Source: an uncultured Oribacterium sp.
GTDB taxonomy: Bacteria > Bacillota > Clostridia > Lachnospirales > Lachnospiraceae
Assembly (NCBI GenBank): GCA_902485915.1
Contig: CABTMH010000138.1
Location: forward strand, 1-6,776
Length of the DNA stretch: 6,776 nt
Reading direction: 5' to 3'
Part shown: positions 5,502-6,776 of the stretch, piece by piece
Layout of the letters: each line of letters starts with the position of its first letter
How positions within the stretch are numbered: position 1 is the stretch's first letter
The notes under the pieces: generated by a model
What the model was told of the DNA's origin: nothing
The model's input: only the letters and a program-made list of their open reading frames with translations
Database searches by the model: none
Position numbers and translations under genes: made by a program

Positions 5502-5523
5502 AGACTATAGTCTGAAAACAGAC
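5502..5523. repeat. Overlapping palindrome and hairpin with mutually exclusive pairing
   Basis: AGACTATAGTCT (5502-5513) is a perfect 12-base palindrome. Its right half overlaps a second hairpin, GTCTG(AAAA)CAGAC (5510-5523). The shared GTCT segment can pair left or right but not both. Next to the terminator at 5458-5497, this could be part of an RNA switch in a yifB leader, or a DNA dyad; the sequence alone does not say. Confidence 0.45.
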
Positions 5524-5539
5524 GCGAAAAAGTGGCGGA

Positions 5540-5680
5540 TTACCGGGGCAAAAGCCCTTTTTTATGTCCCTGAAAAAAATTTTGTAAACCGGAAGGTGCT
5601 GGCTCTGCGGAAGTGATCGGGGTCAGAACCTGTTTGCCAGATACTTCATCGTAAGTCAAGCTGGAACGAACCTGCGTCAC
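5540..5680 (-). CDS. Doubtful 46-codon ORF within the REP-like spacer
   Basis: A GTG at 5680 opens a 46-residue frame that begins VTQVRSSLTYDEVSGKQVLT and ends HKKGLLPR. A TAA stands immediately upstream of the GTG in frame. No clear ribosome binding site is seen, and the frame overlaps both the palindromic element and the plus-strand terminator-like hairpin. It may be a passenger reading of a dispersed repeat, or an unrecognised small gene. I do not assign a function. Confidence 0.12.
   Translation of the reverse strand: MTQVRSSLTYDEVSGKQVLTPITSAEPAPSGLQNFFQGHKKGLLPR
5546..5563 (+). terminator. Plus-strand terminator-like hairpin with T6 tail
   Basis: GGGC (5546-5549), AAAA, GCCC (5554-5557) and then six T residues form a compact intrinsic-terminator shape on the plus strand. 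No plus-strand gene precedes it. The stem is only 4 bp of strong pairs. On the minus strand no T-run follows, so it would serve only an antisense or small RNA transcript, or be accidental. Confidence 0.4.
5559..5588 (-). promoter_or_regulatory. Weak candidate promoter for yifB/comM
   Basis: On the minus strand TTTACA (5583-5588, five of six matches to TTGACA) and TAAAAA (5559-5564, four of six to TATAAT) are 18 bases apart in an AT-rich stretch. A start near 5552 would give a leader of about 125 bases carrying the overlapping palindromes and the terminator hairpin. The -10 match is poor, and transcription from the upstream gene is an alternative. Confidence 0.3.
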
Positions 5681-5698
5681 TTATGGGGTCAGACCCCC
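5611..5698. repeat. REP-like palindromic element
   Basis: The near-perfect palindrome GGGGTCAGACCCC (5685-5697) has a degenerate direct copy, GGGGTCAGAACC, at 5619-5630. Between and around them are nested complementary arms: AAGTGA (5611-5616) with TCACTT (5677-5682), CCAG (5637-5640) with CTGG (5661-5664), and ACTT (5643-5646) with AAGT (5653-5656). GAACCTG is also repeated directly. The GGGGTC-A-GACCCC core resembles, from memory, palindromes at REP elements mobilised by RAYT/IS200-like Y1 transposases. No transposase gene is present, so this would be a non-autonomous copy. Confidence 0.5.
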
Positions 5699-5728
5699 TG
5701 GCCTCGCGGGAGTTCATAAAAGCCGGAG

Positions 5729-6776
5729 TTACTTGAGAAACGGACGGAACTCCTTCGGTGGTTCGGCGGTGATGGTCTGGCCGGCGAGGTTCCGGAGCGG
5801 GCCGTCAAGGTTTTCCGGGAAGTGCAGTTCCCACGCGTGGAGAAGCTGCGATTTCACGCCACCATGGGTCCGGTAGTAAGCATTGGCGTCCTTCCGACCG
5901 TACTTCGGGTCACCGATGATCGGGTGGCCGATGGCGCGGAGGTGCGCACGGATCTGATGGGTCTTACCGGTGATGAGGTGAACCTTCAGGACAGTGTACT
6001 CCTCTCGGTGCCGCATCGCTTCTTTCACATCCGCGTGCGTGCTTCCGCCGCCAGCTCTCTTCGTATCCCTTCCGATGGCATGCGGGACGTCGTCACGATG
6101 ATTCTTCGCAGCGTTTATGACGGTGCCTGAAGCATCCGCGCTGCGCTTCAGCGGTTCGTACGCGGTATGGATTTCGACGGCGTCCTGGAACGGTTGCGGG
6201 CGGATCTCGACCCGGTTCGTCCGTTCGTCCTTCGCGAGGTAGCCGTCGATGCGCTGTGCGTGGTTGATGTCTCCATCCACGATGGCGAGGTAGTACTTCT
6301 CCATCGTTCGGTCACGGAGCAGCGTGGCGAGCGCCTGCAGCGCCGGGAGGGTCTTCCCAAAGAGGATGAGACCGGAGGTGTTCCGGTCGAGGCGGTTTGC
6401 GATGCCCGGCTTGAAGGTCTGGAGCTGTGCTTCCGTGAGGGCGCCCGTCGCCATCAGGTACTGGAGGCAGAGCTCGTTCACGGATGGCAGGCCGGAATCA
6501 TCCGACTGGCTGAGCCATCCGGACGGCTTGTTCAGCACCAGCAGCTGCTCGTCTTCGTAGACGATGTATCTTCGAAAGACTTCGACATCAAACCTCGGCT
6601 TCTCTTCTGCTTTTCGCCCAGTCATGATCTCGAAGGTCTCCTCGGAAAAGTACATCTTCACGGAGTCCCCGAGGTTCAGGATTTCCTTCCCCTCGGCCTT
6701 CTTATCGTTCAGCACGATGTTCTTCTTCCGGAGCATCTTATAGATGAAGGAGGTATTTGCATTTTTCAGGTATTTC
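5729..6776 (-). CDS. RluA-family (RluC/RluD-like) 23S rRNA pseudouridine synthase, 5' end outside window
   Basis: Enzymes of this family convert uridines of 23S rRNA to pseudouridine. The frame stays open to the window edge; the ATG at 6736 is internal, because the 13 codons before it (KYLKNANTSFIYK) continue the S4 RNA-binding domain and no ribosome binding site precedes that ATG. Counting from that methionine: the rest of the S4 domain covers 1-38, the catalytic core starts near 56, NKPSGWLSQSDD is at 69-80, the catalytic aspartate is D117 in NRLDRNTSGL, and the conserved LITGKTHQIRAHL...GHPIIGDPKYG block is at 254-280. Residues about 199-246 form a charged, Ala/Gly/His-rich insertion absent from typical members. 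The paralogue (rluC, rluD or other) cannot be decided here. It is followed by a long structured spacer and then yifB. Confidence 0.93.
   Translation of the reverse strand, partial: KYLKNANTSFIYKMLRKKNIVLNDKKAEGKEILNLGDSVKMYFSEETFEIMTGRKAEEKPRFDVEVFRRYIVYEDEQLLVLNKPSGWLSQSDDSGLPSVNELCLQYLMATGALTEAQLQTFKPGIANRLDRNTSGLILFGKTLPALQALATLLRDRTMEKYYLAIVDGDINHAQRIDGYLAKDERTNRVEIRPQPFQDAVEIHTAYEPLKRSADASGTVINAAKNHRDDVPHAIGRDTKRAGGGSTHADVKEAMRHREEYTVLKVHLITGKTHQIRAHLRAIGHPIIGDPKYGRKDANAYYRTHGGVKSQLLHAWELHFPENLDGPLRNLAGQTITAEPPKEFRPFLK

Noticed and set aside
5498..5728. T-box or other known riboswitch upstream of yifB
   Set aside because: I found no T-box core (AGGGTGG-type sequence) and no conserved core of a riboswitch class that I know. 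Only the terminator-like end is present.

Overview
The window looks like a core-chromosome segment from a moderately GC-rich member of the Clostridia, most likely Lachnospiraceae or a close relative. This rests on my recollection of family sequence styles, not on a search. The RluA-family enzyme carries an S4 segment of the type 'SFIYKMLRKKNI', DprA has 'GAGQ'-type wording in its SGMAAGID motif, and the order comM/yifB - dprA - topA is typical of Firmicutes. Coding third positions are mostly G or C, while the spacers are visibly richer in A and T. All five genes lie on the minus strand, so transcription runs from right to left.

In transcription order: (1) an RluA-family 23S rRNA-type pseudouridine synthase (5729-6776), cut at its 5' end by the window edge and carrying an unusual charged insertion of about 48 residues; (2) a structured 303-base spacer (5426-5728) with a REP-like palindromic element, a plus-strand terminator-like hairpin, overlapping palindromes and a strong minus-strand terminator-like hairpin only 32 bases before the next start codon; (3) a YifB/ComM-family AAA+ ATPase (3863-5425); (4) a 222-base spacer (counted to the upstream dprA ATG) with a degenerate 58-base tandem repeat; (5) dprA (2735-3634); (6) a spacer with a perfect 15-bp hairpin, a 12-bp palindrome and the probable topA promoter; (7) topA (429-2468); (8) a spacer with two hairpins and a strong sigma-A-type promoter; (9) the first 36 codons of rpsB (1-110), whose transcript would begin in or beside a GC-rich hairpin.

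The genes are housekeeping in type: translation (S2, rRNA modification), DNA topology (TopA) and the handling of incoming single-stranded DNA or recombination intermediates (DprA, ComM). DprA and ComM are known in other bacteria to act in transformation, as RecA loader and branch-migration helicase respectively, but their presence alone does not show competence. I see no defence system, phage, CRISPR array or complete insertion sequence. The points most worth following up lie in the spacers: the terminator in front of yifB, the REP-like element, the 58-base repeat, the hairpin at the rpsB transcription start, and the in-frame insertion in the pseudouridine synthase.
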